Source of the DNA: Nocardioides agariphilus
GTDB taxonomy: Bacteria; Actinomycetota; Actinomycetes; Propionibacteriales; Nocardioidaceae
Assembly (NCBI RefSeq): GCF_015352445.1
Contig: NZ_JADKPO010000008.1
Location: 110,708-174,707 of the forward strand
Length of the DNA: 64,000 bases
Direction of reading: 5' to 3'
Made by a program: the position numbers and the translations under genes. The notes beneath the pieces are model-generated. The model did not search any database. It was not told the origin of the DNA and saw only the letters and a list, made by a program, of their open reading frames with translations. Below, one piece after another: positions 34,142-43,642 of the stretch; position 1 is the stretch's first letter, and the number at the start of each line of letters is the position of its first letter.

Positions 34142-36370
34142 ATGACAACCAGCACCGACCAGCAGACCGCCGTGCGCTACGACAAGGACGCCGACGGCAT
34201 CGTCACCTTGACCCTCGACGACCCGACGGCCAGCGCCAACACCATGAACGAGCTGTTCCAGAGCTCGTTCAAGGTCGCGGTCAACCGGCTCTACGACGAG
34301 CTGGCGGCCGACCCGGACTCGATCACCGGTGTCGTGGTGACCAGCGCCAAGAAGACCTTCTTCGCCGGCGGCAACCTCTCGCTGATGTCGCAGGCCCGGC
34401 CGGAGGATGCGCCCGTCCTGTTCGCAGAGGTCGAGGCCATGAAGGCCGACATGCGGCGGCTGGAGAAGCTGCCCAAGCCAGTGGTGGCCGCCATCAACGG
34501 CGCAGCGCTCGGCGGCGGCTACGAGATCACGCTGCTCGCCCAGCACCGCATCGTCGTCGACGACCCGAGGGCCGAGGTCGGCCTGCCCGAGGCATCACTC
34601 GGCCTGCTGCCCGGCGCCGGAGGCGTCACCCGTGTCACGCGCATGCTCGGCATCCAGAGCGCACTCATGGACGTGCTGCTCCAGGGCACGCGCTACAAGC
34701 CCGCGGACGCCCTCAAGAAGGGTCTGGTGCACGAGCTGGTCGCCACCCGTGAGGAGCTCCTCCCGGCTGCCAAGCAGTGGATCCTCGACCACCGCGACGA
34801 TGCCGAAGCCGCACTGAGCCCGTGGGACCGCCCGGGCTACAAGATGCCCGGCGGCTCGCCGAAGTCCCCCGCGCTGGCGGCGTTCCTGCCGGCTTTCCCC
34901 GCACTTCTTCGCCAGCAGACCAAGGGGGCCGACTACCCGGCGCAGCGCGCGATCCTGTCCGCTTCGGTGGAGGGCGCGTCGGTCGACATCGACACCGCGT
35001 TGCGCATCGAGACGCGCTACATCACCAGCCTGATCGTCGGCCAGAACTCCAAGAACATGATCCAGGCGTTCTGGTTCGACCTGCAGGCGATCAACGCCGG
35101 CAGGCTCCGCCCCCAGGGCTACGACACCTTCCGGGCCACCAAGGTCGCCGTGCTCGGCGCCGGGATGATGGGTGCGGGCATCGCCTACTCCTGCGCGCGA
35201 TCCGGCATGGACGTCGTGCTGAAGGATGTCTCGCTCGAGGCGGCCGAGCGGGGCAAGGCCTATTCCGAGAAGCTGCTCGACAAGGCCATCTCGCGCGGCA
35301 AGTCGACCGAGGAGAAGAAGGCCGAGCTCCTGGCCCGCATCACGCCGACCGCGGACCCTGCCGACCTGGCCGGCTGCGACCTGGTGATCGAGGCGGTGTT
35401 CGAGGACCCGACCCTCAAGCACCAGGTCTTCGCCGAGGTGGCCGCGCACGTCAACGCCGACGCACTGCTGTGCTCCAACACCTCGACGCTGCCGATCACC
35501 GAGCTCGCCACCGGTGTCGACCGGCCGGCCGACTTCATCGGTCTGCACTTCTTCAGCCCCGTCGACAAGATGCCGTTGGTCGAGATCATCAAGGGCAAGC
35601 AGACCTCCGACGCCGCCTTGGCCAAGGCCTACGACGTGGTGCAGCAGATCCGCAAGACGCCCATCGTCGTCAATGACAGCAGGGGCTTCTACACCTCGCG
35701 CGTCATCGGCTTCATGATCAACGAGGGCCTCTCGATGCTCGCCGAGGGCGTGCACCCGATGTCGATCGAGCGGGCCGCCACGCAGTCCGGCTACCCGGTC
35801 GGCCCGCTCCAGCTCTCCGACGAGCTCAACATGGAGCTGATGACCAAGATCGCCAAGGCGACCGCGGACGCCGCCGCGCGCGACGGGCTCGACTACACCC
35901 CGCACCCCGGCGACAAGGTCGTCGAGCGCATGGTCGCGCTGGGCCGACCCTCGCGGCTCAAGGGCGCCGGCTTCTACGAGTACGACGAGAGCGGCGCCCG
36001 CACCCGGATCTGGCCGGGCCTGGCCGAGGAGTTCCCACCGAACCCTGATCCCGAAGGGGCCGTGCCCTTCCGAGACGTCAAGGACCGCATGCTGTTCCTC
36101 GAGGCGCTCGAGACCGCCAAGTGCTTCGAGGAGGGTGTGCTCACCTCGGCCGCCGCCGCCAACATCGGCTCGATCATGGGGATCGGCTTCCCGCCCAACA
36201 CCGGCGGTGCCGCGCAGTTCATGACCGGCTACCAGGCCGCGTCCGGAGCGGTCGGGCTCAAGGAGTTCGTCTACCGTGCCGACGAGCTGGCCGACACGTA
36301 CGGCGAGCGCTTCCGGCCGTCGGCCTACCTGCGCGGCCTCGCCGACAGGGACGAGTCCTTCCCCGCTTGA
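34142..36370 (+). CDS. fadB: Multifunctional fatty acid oxidation protein (hydratase / 3-hydroxyacyl-CoA dehydrogenase)
   Basis: This 742-residue protein joins an N-terminal enoyl-CoA hydratase domain to a C-terminal 3-hydroxyacyl-CoA dehydrogenase. The hydratase oxyanion region is VVAAINGAALGGGYEI, with PEASLGLLPGAGGVTR carrying the catalytic glutamates. The NAD fold starts KVAVLGAGMMGAGIAY near residue 338, and HFFSPVDKMPLVEII holds the dehydrogenase histidine. CAGGAG lies upstream of the ATG. With fadA it performs the second to fourth steps of beta-oxidation. Confidence 0.94.
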   Translation: MTTSTDQQTAVRYDKDADGIVTLTLDDPTASANTMNELFQSSFKVAVNRLYDELAADPDSITGVVVTSAKKTFFAGGNLSLMSQARPEDAPVLFAEVEAMKADMRRLEKLPKPVVAAINGAALGGGYEITLLAQHRIVVDDPRAEVGLPEASLGLLPGAGGVTRVTRMLGIQSALMDVLLQGTRYKPADALKKGLVHELVATREELLPAAKQWILDHRDDAEAALSPWDRPGYKMPGGSPKSPALAAFLPAFPALLRQQTKGADYPAQRAILSASVEGASVDIDTALRIETRYITSLIVGQNSKNMIQAFWFDLQAINAGRLRPQGYDTFRATKVAVLGAGMMGAGIAYSCARSGMDVVLKDVSLEAAERGKAYSEKLLDKAISRGKSTEEKKAELLARITPTADPADLAGCDLVIEAVFEDPTLKHQVFAEVAAHVNADALLCSNTSTLPITELATGVDRPADFIGLHFFSPVDKMPLVEIIKGKQTSDAALAKAYDVVQQIRKTPIVVNDSRGFYTSRVIGFMINEGLSMLAEGVHPMSIERAATQSGYPVGPLQLSDELNMELMTKIAKATADAAARDGLDYTPHPGDKVVERMVALGRPSRLKGAGFYEYDESGARTRIWPGLAEEFPPNPDPEGAVPFRDVKDRMLFLEALETAKCFEEGVLTSAAAANIGSIMGIGFPPNTGGAAQFMTGYQAASGAVGLKEFVYRADELADTYGERFRPSAYLRGLADRDESFPA

Positions 36371-36400
36371 GGACGCTTCAGGAGGCGGGTGCGATTGCCT

Positions 36401-36429
36401 GTTGCGCACGGGGTTGCGGTGTGCGCAAC
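36401..36429 (+). terminator. Hairpin after fadB
   Basis: GTTGCGCAC (36401-36409) pairs perfectly with GTGCGCAAC (36421-36429) around an 11-base loop, 30 bases past the fadB stop. There is no T-tract. It is the best terminator candidate for the fad operon. Confidence 0.6.
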
Positions 36430-36513
36430 GGCGCTATCGCGCGAAGGTAAACGCCACTAGGTTTCGCCACACGGTCGCGGCGGTGGGAGCCGCGCCAGGG
36501 GAGGGAATCCAAC

Positions 36514-38217
36514 ATGGCTCGTCGTGCACGTCCACTTCTCTCGGTCCTGATAGCCGGCGCGTCCATCGCGCTGGCAGCCGCCGGGCTCAACGCCGGTGGA
36601 GCGGCGCAGGCGGCGCCACGCACCAAGCCGACCAAGGTCGTCATCATCGTCGTCGACGCACTCAGCAAGGAGATCGTCGACAAGTACGACATGGCGAACG
36701 TCAAGAAGCTGATGGCCGACTACGTCGACACGCCCAACGGCTACCTGGGACACACCGGCTCGGTGACGGTGGTGACCCACAACGTGATCACCTCGGGCCT
36801 GCTGCCCAAGCACACCGGCTGGACGACCGAGGGCTACCGCGACGTCGACAACATCCTGCCCGACGCCAAGCCCACGAACGCGGGCGACAACCTGTTCATC
36901 AGCAGCGACTGGGGCAAGGACCAGATCTACGCCGTGCAGAACTACTACGGCTACCCCAAGCTGGCCGACTACCTCAGCCAGACCGGCACGGTCGCCACGA
37001 TCAGCCCGAAGGTCTACGCCGCCTACGCGTACAGCGGCGACGCCAGCGACATCGTCATCACCTTCGGCAGCGCGAACTGCCCCGAGCCCTCGACCGGCGC
37101 CGAGGACGGCCACATCTACGGCAGCCTGCGCGGCCCGACCGGGGTCGGTGTGCCGTCGTACATCACCGGAGCGACCTGCGGCGGCCGCTACTACGTCGAG
37201 CGCAACAAGGTCTACGACACGGGCAAGCTGCCCGCCGTCATGTACCCCACCTCGGACAACCGCTACGTCGTCGGCGACAACGACGAGCACCTCGGTGGTG
37301 ACATCTGGGCGACCGACGCGGCCCTCGACGTGATGGACCACGAGGACTGGAGCGGCATCTTCCTCACGCTTCCGGGCGTCGACAAGGCGGCCCACATGTG
37401 GGGCGGCGTCAACGACCCCGGTCCGACGGGCCTCGACGGCGTCGAGCTGACCCACGTGGAGTTCGCCGCCAGGACTGCCGATGAGCAGGTCGGTCGGATC
37501 ATGGACAAGCTAGAGGCGGACGGCGAACTCGACAACACGCTCGTCGTGCTCACCGCCGACCACGGATCGGTCGCGGTGCACACCCCGCCGAACGGCACCG
37601 AGACGGACCCGCACTTCCACGGCACGGTGTGCAATGTGGCCGAGTGCGGGTTCAACAACTGGTACTACGGCGACGTCGAGAACGACGCGTACCTCACCCC
37701 GCAGGCCTCCTTGCAGCCGCTCGTCGCGACCGACAACGTGGGCTTCTCCTACAACGACTCCGGGATCCAGACCTGGCTGATCGACCAGTCGCCGGCCAAG
37801 AAGAACGAGGCGGCGGCCATCATGGCGAACATGCCGGACGTCACCGCGGTCTGGCGCAACGACGGTGACCACTTCACGCGGGTCTCGCCCATCCGCTACG
37901 ACCTGATGACCACCAAGGCCGAGCGCAAGTGGTTCGACCAGCACGCCCAGGAACTGGTGGACACCCAGGCCGCGCCCTACGGTCCCGACCTGGTCGCCAC
38001 CTTGGCCGACAACACGACGTACTCCGTCGCGGGCGACCACGGCGGCATCCAGCGTGCGGCCCAGCAGATCCCGATCGTGTTCGCTGGCGCAGGCCTGGGG
38101 AGCCGGGACGTCATGGCGCCCGTGCGGTCGGTCGACATCATGCCCACCATCCTCAAGGCGATGGGCATCACGCCGACCGCTGCGATGGACGGCGTCGCCT
38201 ACCCGCTGCCCAAGTAA
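36514..38217 (+). CDS. Secreted alkaline-phosphatase-superfamily phosphodiesterase
   Basis: This 567-residue protein has a Sec signal peptide (basic start, hydrophobic core, AQAA cleavage region near residue 33). The catalytic domain starts with KVVIIVVDALSKEIV, and GHTGSVTVVTHNVITSG holds the likely nucleophilic threonine. Metal ligands appear in LPGVDKAAHMWG, VLTADHGSV and AGDHGGIQ. This fits the nucleotide pyrophosphatase / phosphodiesterase branch. It would act outside the cell on phosphodiesters or nucleotides; a sulfatase role is less likely because no CxPxR motif is present. No transporter or PhoB-type site is evident nearby. Confidence 0.84.
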   Translation: MARRARPLLSVLIAGASIALAAAGLNAGGAAQAAPRTKPTKVVIIVVDALSKEIVDKYDMANVKKLMADYVDTPNGYLGHTGSVTVVTHNVITSGLLPKHTGWTTEGYRDVDNILPDAKPTNAGDNLFISSDWGKDQIYAVQNYYGYPKLADYLSQTGTVATISPKVYAAYAYSGDASDIVITFGSANCPEPSTGAEDGHIYGSLRGPTGVGVPSYITGATCGGRYYVERNKVYDTGKLPAVMYPTSDNRYVVGDNDEHLGGDIWATDAALDVMDHEDWSGIFLTLPGVDKAAHMWGGVNDPGPTGLDGVELTHVEFAARTADEQVGRIMDKLEADGELDNTLVVLTADHGSVAVHTPPNGTETDPHFHGTVCNVAECGFNNWYYGDVENDAYLTPQASLQPLVATDNVGFSYNDSGIQTWLIDQSPAKKNEAAAIMANMPDVTAVWRNDGDHFTRVSPIRYDLMTTKAERKWFDQHAQELVDTQAAPYGPDLVATLADNTTYSVAGDHGGIQRAAQQIPIVFAGAGLGSRDVMAPVRSVDIMPTILKAMGITPTAAMDGVAYPLPK

Positions 38218-38244
38218 CGCTCCGCACCCTGCGGTCTCTCCGTT

Positions 38245-38270
38245 AACCTCCTGGCTCGGGCCAGAGGGTT
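38245..38270 (+). terminator. Hairpin after the phosphodiesterase gene
   Basis: AACCTCCTGGC and GCCAGAGGGTT pair with two internal mismatches around a TCGG loop, 27 bases after the stop. It ends just before the ribosome binding site of the DUF1963 gene. Confidence 0.5.
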
Positions 38271-38285
38271 GACGGGGAGGTGCCG

Positions 38286-39707
38286 ATGATCGCCGACGTC
38301 CTGGTCCTCGTCGTGCTGGTCGGCGCCTTCGTGGGGGCGATGTACTACGTGCGCGGCCGTGCTCTGGAAGCTCAGAAGGAGCCGTCGCCGTACACCGATC
38401 TCCCGCTGCCGCCCTCCGCCGCATCCGAGTCGGGCCTCGTCGCTGCGCCGCTGCCACCACCGGCCGATCACGGGAGAGCGCTGCAGGCCTCGCGCGACCA
38501 AGCGGTGCTGCTGCGCCGTGACTTCCCACCGCGGCCCGGTTCGCTCGACCGCTGGGGCGGCGTACCTCTCGTGCCGCGCGGCTTCACGTGGCCGTTCTTC
38601 GTCGCCGACGACGGCGCCGAGCGCGCGTTGCACTGCCTGCTCCAGCTGGACTGTGCCTCGATCCCCGAGCGAGGCCGGCTCGGCCTGATGCCCGACCACG
38701 GCATGCTCTACGTCTTCCTCGACCTCGACCGGCACACGCACTGGAAGTGGTCGGTGCGCTACGAGACCGGCGACCTCGCCGACTTCGTGCCCGCGAAGGT
38801 GCCTGCGTCCCTGCCCTGCGCCTACTCCGACCGCCGAGCGTGGGTCTGGCCCCAGCGCGACGAGGACTGGCCTCGGCTGCTGCCCGAGTGGAGCATCGAC
38901 CCCGTGCTCCTCACCGGCGGCAGGCCGAGAGGCGTGGAGGACGAGTCGTCCGACGGGAAGCTCGACTTCTGGCCCGGCACGATCCCGGTCCCCGAGCGCC
39001 TCGAGGAGATCGAGGGTGCGGTCGTCTCGTCGCGGTTCCACCACAACGCCTACGACGACACGGGCGCGCTGGTAAGGCCGTACGCGACCTTTCCCCACGA
39101 CTGGCAAGCCGTGCGGATCACGATGGGTCACGCATCGCGGCAAGCCGACCGTCAGCACCTCGACAACCTGGTCGAGCGAGGCGAGACGACCGAGGCCGAG
39201 GCCGTCGACTACCTGGCCCGGCTGCGGCAGGGCGTCGACTCCTGGTCCCGGCTCGCACAGGCCGAGGAGCCGTGGACGCCACTGACGTCTCAGGAGCGCG
39301 ACGCGGTGTGGCAGTTCCTCCTCGATCACCAGGCGGTGGTGCTCTTCGGCCTCACCGAGGCCGTCAACGAGTCCGTCGAGGCCACGCTGTCGGGCAGCCC
39401 CCTGGCCGAGGAGATCCTGCCTCCCGAGGCGCTCGACCCCGTGCGGATCCGCCATGCCCTGGGCGTCCGCTCCGACGACGGATCGGTGGCGTTCGCGTCG
39501 AGCACGGCTCGGATGCTGTGCGCACCGAGCTACGTGCAGGGCGACGCGGAGGAGCGCATCTCCGAGTGGCTGCTCCTGCTGGAGCTGGCCGAGTCGCAGC
39601 CGATCGGGCACCTGTTCGGCGAGAGCGTCTACCAGTTCTGGATCCGGCCGGGCGACCTCGCGGCTCGTCGGTTCGACCTCGTGCAGCTGACGGCGTCGGC
39701 GTACTGA
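38286..39707 (+). CDS. DUF1963 (YwqG-like) protein with N-terminal membrane anchor
   Basis: The 473-residue protein starts with one hydrophobic helix (MIADVLVLVVLVGAFVGAMYY) and a proline-rich linker, so it is probably anchored with its body on one side of the membrane. The main domain has DUF1963 features: GGVPLVPRGFTWPF, LHCLLQLDCASIP and GMLYVFLD. The family is uncharacterised. The ATG at 38286 is favoured because GGGGAGG lies five bases upstream; a GTG two codons earlier overlaps that site. The downstream VOC protein is eight bases away. Confidence 0.78.
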   Translation: MIADVLVLVVLVGAFVGAMYYVRGRALEAQKEPSPYTDLPLPPSAASESGLVAAPLPPPADHGRALQASRDQAVLLRRDFPPRPGSLDRWGGVPLVPRGFTWPFFVADDGAERALHCLLQLDCASIPERGRLGLMPDHGMLYVFLDLDRHTHWKWSVRYETGDLADFVPAKVPASLPCAYSDRRAWVWPQRDEDWPRLLPEWSIDPVLLTGGRPRGVEDESSDGKLDFWPGTIPVPERLEEIEGAVVSSRFHHNAYDDTGALVRPYATFPHDWQAVRITMGHASRQADRQHLDNLVERGETTEAEAVDYLARLRQGVDSWSRLAQAEEPWTPLTSQERDAVWQFLLDHQAVVLFGLTEAVNESVEATLSGSPLAEEILPPEALDPVRIRHALGVRSDDGSVAFASSTARMLCAPSYVQGDAEERISEWLLLLELAESQPIGHLFGESVYQFWIRPGDLAARRFDLVQLTASAY

Positions 39708-39715
39708 GGCTCTCG

Positions 39716-40081
39716 ATGGACGTGGACCTCTTCGTCGGACTGCCGGTGAGCGACCTCCCACGCGCGCTGGCGTGGTACCCGCTCCTGCTCGGAGACCTGG
39801 AGTCGTTCGACCCCAACGACACCGAGCGGGTCTGGACGCTGGCCGAGCACCGTTACGTGTACGCCGTGCTGGAGCCGGAGCGGGCCGGCGGCGCGATCGT
39901 GACGCTCTTCGTCGACGACCTCGGCTCCTTCGTCGAGGCCGCGGCCGCGCGCGGGATCGAGCCGACCCAGCGAGAGACCTACGACAACGGGGTCCGCAAG
40001 GTCACCTACCACGATCCCGACGGCAACGAGATCGGCGTAGGCGGCGGTCCCCAGCACCGGTCGGCTTGCCCAAACCACTGA
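39716..40081 (+). CDS. VOC / glyoxalase-fold protein
   Basis: This 121-residue single-domain protein has the beta-alpha-beta-beta-beta layout of the vicinal oxygen chelate superfamily: FVGLPVSDLPRALAWYPLLL, then VTLFVDDLGSFVEAAAARGI and the terminal YHDPDGNEIGVGGG with the C-terminal metal-ligand glutamate. It may be a small dioxygenase, isomerase or resistance protein; the substrate cannot be inferred. It lies between the DUF1963 gene and an ABC exporter. Confidence 0.82.
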   Translation: MDVDLFVGLPVSDLPRALAWYPLLLGDLESFDPNDTERVWTLAEHRYVYAVLEPERAGGAIVTLFVDDLGSFVEAAAARGIEPTQRETYDNGVRKVTYHDPDGNEIGVGGGPQHRSACPNH

Positions 40082-40113
40082 CCGATCAGCGTTCGGCAGG
40101 CAGAATTCTCCGG

Positions 40114-40824
40114 GTGAGCCCCCAGCCCGTCGTGGACATCCGTGGTCTCCACGTGCGCTTCGGCGAGGTGGAGGCGGTCGCGGGCATCGACCTGCAGGCA
40201 TACGCGGGCCAGGCGACCGCGCTGCTCGGGCGCAACGGAGCCGGCAAGTCGACCACCATGCGGGTCCTTGCCGGGTTGGTGCCGCCGACAGCCGGCACGG
40301 TCGAGGTCGACGGCCTCGACATCGGTCGGCACACCCTCGCGGTCAAGCAGATGACCGGCTACTGCCCCGACGTGGGCGGACTGGTCCCTCGCGCCACACC
40401 GTGGGAGCACCTCCAGCTGTCGGCCAAGCTGCGCCGCCTCGACTCCTGGGAGGACCGCGCCCGCGACCTGCTGGAGCGCTTCGAGCTCGGCGGGGTCGCG
40501 CACCGGATCACCGGCGGCTTCAGCCACGGCATGGGCCGACGCCTCAGCGTGGTGCTCGCCGCCCTCCACGAGCCGCGCCTCCTGCTGCTCGACGAGCCCT
40601 TCGACGGGGTCGACCCGATCGGTGTGGAGGCCACCATGGACGTGATCGCCGACGCCCGGGCCCGCGGCGCCTGCACGATGGTCTCCACTCACCTCAGAGA
40701 GCTGGCCATCCAGGCCTGCGGCGAGGTGCTGGTCCTGCGCGGAGGGTCGCGGGTCGCGACCGTCGGCGCCGCCGAGATGGCCGGTGAGGAGGGGGCCCGT
40801 GCCTACCGGGCTCTCCTCGACTAG
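40114..40824 (+). CDS. ABC transporter ATP-binding protein
   Basis: This 236-residue ATPase has Walker A GRNGAGKST and Walker B LLLLDEPFDGVDP. The signature region reads FSHGMGRRL instead of the usual LSGGQ, a degenerate form. GTG 40114 is preceded by no clear ribosome binding site, but CTGACC and CAGAAT with a 17-base spacer end seven bases before it, so the message may be leaderless. The partner membrane gene starts inside its 3' end. Together they form an export-type transporter of unknown substrate. Confidence 0.85.
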   Translation: MSPQPVVDIRGLHVRFGEVEAVAGIDLQAYAGQATALLGRNGAGKSTTMRVLAGLVPPTAGTVEVDGLDIGRHTLAVKQMTGYCPDVGGLVPRATPWEHLQLSAKLRRLDSWEDRARDLLERFELGGVAHRITGGFSHGMGRRLSVVLAALHEPRLLLLDEPFDGVDPIGVEATMDVIADARARGACTMVSTHLRELAIQACGEVLVLRGGSRVATVGAAEMAGEEGARAYRALLD

Positions 40825-42349
40825 CGCCGCGTCCCCGGCGGCCCTGCACCCCACGAGCATCCAGGCTGCCCGCCGGGCGGTCGCCGACGTCGCGCACCTG
40901 GTCCGCTTCCGGGTCGGCACCGTACGCCGGCGCCGGGCCCTACGGATCGCCGTCGGCATCCTCGTCGGGATCACCGTCGCCGTCTGCACCGTCCCGATGG
41001 CGCTGCCCGACACCCGGTCCAACGACGTCCTGATCGTGATGCCGACGGCCTTCGCGGCCTTCCTGCTCCTCAACATCGTCTCCGGTGTCGCCTCGGGCGG
41101 CGGCCGTGAGCTGCTCTCCCGCGAGCAGGGCGTGGCCTACCCCGTCAGCCCGACCACCGACCACCTGGGTGCTCTGCTGATGGCGCCCCTCAACATCGCG
41201 TGGCTGCTGCAGGCCTGGACCATCCTGGGCAGCGCGGCCTACGCGCTCCCGGCGTCCGCCGTGCCGGCGGCGCTGATCACCTGTCTGCTCTGGTTCGTGG
41301 TGTCGACCAGCGCCGCACAGGTCGTCGCCTGGACCATGGAGGCCATCCGACGCCGCGCGCACGGGCGCTGGGTCGTGCGTGCGCTGGTCGGCGCCTGCGC
41401 GGCCGGCGCGGCGTACCTCCAGCTCACCGACCAGCTGATCGACTTCCTCGACCGGCTGCCGACGCTGTGGCTGGTGGCCCGCAGCCTCGACGGCTTCACC
41501 GCCTCCTGGCTGACCGGGGTCGGGTTCGAGCTCGTCGTCATCGCGGCCACGGTCGTCCTCGGCGCCGTACCCGCCCACCTCGCCGCGAAGCTGCCCTCGC
41601 GTGACGAGGCCAAGGTCGAGGGCGGTGCCTACCCCGTGCGCAGGATGCCGCGGACCGTCGTGGGCATGCTCGCCAGCATCGACCGCGCCTCGGTCTGGAG
41701 GTCGGTGCCGATGCGCCGCGGCATCACCGTGCTGGCCGTGGGCCCCGGCATCGTGGCCATCCTCGGCAACATGTCGTGGACCAACATGACGATCCTGCCC
41801 GGACTGGTCGCCTCGGGTGGCGCGCTGCTGTTCGGCGTCAACGCCTGGTGCCTCGACGGTCGCGGCCTGCTGTGGCGGGAGAACCTGCCGGCGCTACCCG
41901 GACAGGTCTTCGCCGCCCGGGCGTTGGTGCTCGCCGAGTTCGTGCTTGCGGCGTCGTTGGTCACCTTGGTGATGGCCTCCCTGCGCGCAGGCGTCCCGAG
42001 CGCCTCGGAGCTGGCGGCGATGCTGATGCTCGTCCTCGTGGTCACCTTGCAGGTGCTGGCGGCCGCGTTGCGATGGTCGGCCCAACGCCCCTTCCCGGTC
42101 GACATGCGCTCGGCCCGCGCCACCCCCGCGCCCCCGGTCGTGATGGTCGGCTACTCGGCCCGGCTCGCCCTCTCGACCACCTTCACCGGTCTGCTCTTCT
42201 CGACGCTCTCCCGCTTCCCCGACTGGCGCCTGTCCCTCCTCTTCGCCGTCCCCCTCCTCGCCTGGTCCGGCTTCCGCTTCGCTCGCACCGCCCGCCGCTG
42301 GCAGGACCCCGTCGAGCGCTCCCGCGTGGTGATGGCGGTCGCTTCGTAG
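40799..42349 (+). CDS. ABC transporter permease
   Basis: This 516-residue polytopic membrane protein has about ten hydrophobic segments and Arg-rich cytoplasmic loops. It shares no clear motif with importers. The GTG at 40799 has GAGGAGG just upstream, inside the ATPase coding sequence, so translation is coupled by a 26-base overlap; GTG 40784 is the alternative. It is the membrane partner of the preceding ATPase. Substrate unknown. Confidence 0.77.
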   Translation: MPTGLSSTSAASPAALHPTSIQAARRAVADVAHLVRFRVGTVRRRRALRIAVGILVGITVAVCTVPMALPDTRSNDVLIVMPTAFAAFLLLNIVSGVASGGGRELLSREQGVAYPVSPTTDHLGALLMAPLNIAWLLQAWTILGSAAYALPASAVPAALITCLLWFVVSTSAAQVVAWTMEAIRRRAHGRWVVRALVGACAAGAAYLQLTDQLIDFLDRLPTLWLVARSLDGFTASWLTGVGFELVVIAATVVLGAVPAHLAAKLPSRDEAKVEGGAYPVRRMPRTVVGMLASIDRASVWRSVPMRRGITVLAVGPGIVAILGNMSWTNMTILPGLVASGGALLFGVNAWCLDGRGLLWRENLPALPGQVFAARALVLAEFVLAASLVTLVMASLRAGVPSASELAAMLMLVLVVTLQVLAAALRWSAQRPFPVDMRSARATPAPPVVMVGYSARLALSTTFTGLLFSTLSRFPDWRLSLLFAVPLLAWSGFRFARTARRWQDPVERSRVVMAVAS

Positions 42350-42351
42350 GC

Positions 42352-42372
42352 ATCGCCAGATCTCCTGGCGAT
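42352..42372 (+). terminator. Hairpin after the ABC permease gene
   Basis: ATCGCCAG and CTGGCGAT pair perfectly around a five-base loop, beginning two bases after the TAG stop. It lies 22 bases before the next start codon, so it could also be an operator for the acyl-CoA dehydrogenase operon. Confidence 0.6.
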
Positions 42373-42394
42373 CACCCGCACTACGCTGCCCGGC

Positions 42395-43642
42395 ATGGAC
42401 TTCTCGCCCTCCCCGCGGGCTGCCGAGCTGACCGATCGGGTGCGGGACTTCATGGCGAGCGAGGTCGATCCCGTCGAGCCGGACTACCACCGGGACCTGG
42501 CCGCGGCGCGCGAGACGGGGACCCAGTGGACCCCGCTGCCCGTGCTCGAGGACCTGAAGGCCAAGGCGCGCGCTCGGGGCCTGTGGAACCTCTTCCTCCC
42601 CAAGGAGCATGCGGGCCCGTACGCCGCCAGGTTCGGCACCGACGGTGGCGAGGGTCTGTCCAACGTCGACTACGCGCCGCTGGCCGAGCTGATGGGCCGT
42701 AGTGCGATCGCGCCGATCGTCTTCAACTGCAACGCTCCCGACACCGGCAACATGGAGGTACTCCTGCGCTACGGGTCCGAGGCCCAGCGCCAGGAGTGGC
42801 TCGAGCCGTTGCTCGACGGCCGGATCCGGTCCGCGTTCGCGATGACCGAGCCGGATGTGGCGTCCTCCGACGCCACCAACATGGAGGCGACCTGCCTGGT
42901 CGACGGCGACGAGGTCGTCGTCAACGGCCGCAAGTGGTGGACGACCGGAGTCGGCCACCCGGACTGCCAGGTGTTCGTCTTCATGGGGGTCACGGACGCG
43001 GACGCCGACCGTCACCGGCGCCACTCGATGGTGCTCGTACCTCGCGCCGCCGCCGGGGTGAAGGTCGAGCGAATGCTCTCGACCATGGGCTACCAGGACG
43101 AGCCGATCGGACACGGCGAGGTGTCCTTCACCGACGTTCGCGTACCTCTCGCCAACGTGATCTCCGGGCCTGGCCAGGGATTCGCGATCGCCCAGGGGCG
43201 GTTGGGTCCCGGTCGGATCCACCACTGCATGCGGCTGATCGGGCTCTGCGAGGTCGCCTTGGAGCTCGCGATCAGACGAGGCACCAGCCGTACGGCGTTC
43301 GGCAAGCGGCTCGTGGACCTCGGCGGCAACCGCGAGCGCATCGCCGACGCCCGCATGGCCATCGACCAGGCCAGGCTGCTGGTGCTGAACGCCGCGTGGA
43401 AGCTCGACCAGGGCGGCCCGCTCTCCGCCCTCAGCGAGGTCAGCCAGATCAAGGTCGTGGTGCCCAACGTCGCCCAGCAGGTGATCGACTTCGCGATCCA
43501 GCTCCACGGTGGCGGCGGCATGTCCGATGACTTCCCGCTCGCGATGGCCTACGTCAACGCGCGGACCCTCCGGCTCGCCGACGGACCCGACGAGGTGCAC
43601 CGCGGCATGGTCGCCCGACTCGAGCTCGCCAAGCACGCATGA
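42395..43642 (+). CDS. Acyl-CoA dehydrogenase, ACAD10/11-like
   Basis: This 415-residue flavoprotein has the acyl-CoA dehydrogenase pattern: FAMTEPDVASSDATN for the FAD/substrate site, GRKWWTTG, and HGGGGMSDDFPLA near the end. The WWTTG region and SSDATN resemble the ACAD10/11 branch. It is the first gene of a four-gene operon with a short-chain dehydrogenase and an APH-type kinase. In human ACAD10/11 and in the Pseudomonas Lva pathway this combination handles phosphorylated 4-hydroxyacyl-CoAs. An ordinary branched-chain acyl-CoA dehydrogenase is the alternative. Confidence 0.87.
   Translation: MDFSPSPRAAELTDRVRDFMASEVDPVEPDYHRDLAAARETGTQWTPLPVLEDLKAKARARGLWNLFLPKEHAGPYAARFGTDGGEGLSNVDYAPLAELMGRSAIAPIVFNCNAPDTGNMEVLLRYGSEAQRQEWLEPLLDGRIRSAFAMTEPDVASSDATNMEATCLVDGDEVVVNGRKWWTTGVGHPDCQVFVFMGVTDADADRHRRHSMVLVPRAAAGVKVERMLSTMGYQDEPIGHGEVSFTDVRVPLANVISGPGQGFAIAQGRLGPGRIHHCMRLIGLCEVALELAIRRGTSRTAFGKRLVDLGGNRERIADARMAIDQARLLVLNAAWKLDQGGPLSALSEVSQIKVVVPNVAQQVIDFAIQLHGGGGMSDDFPLAMAYVNARTLRLADGPDEVHRGMVARLELAKHA

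Noticed and set aside
36514-38217. Arylsulfatase
   Set aside because: There is no CxPxR or SxPxR formylglycine motif; the metal-site motifs fit the phosphodiesterase branch.
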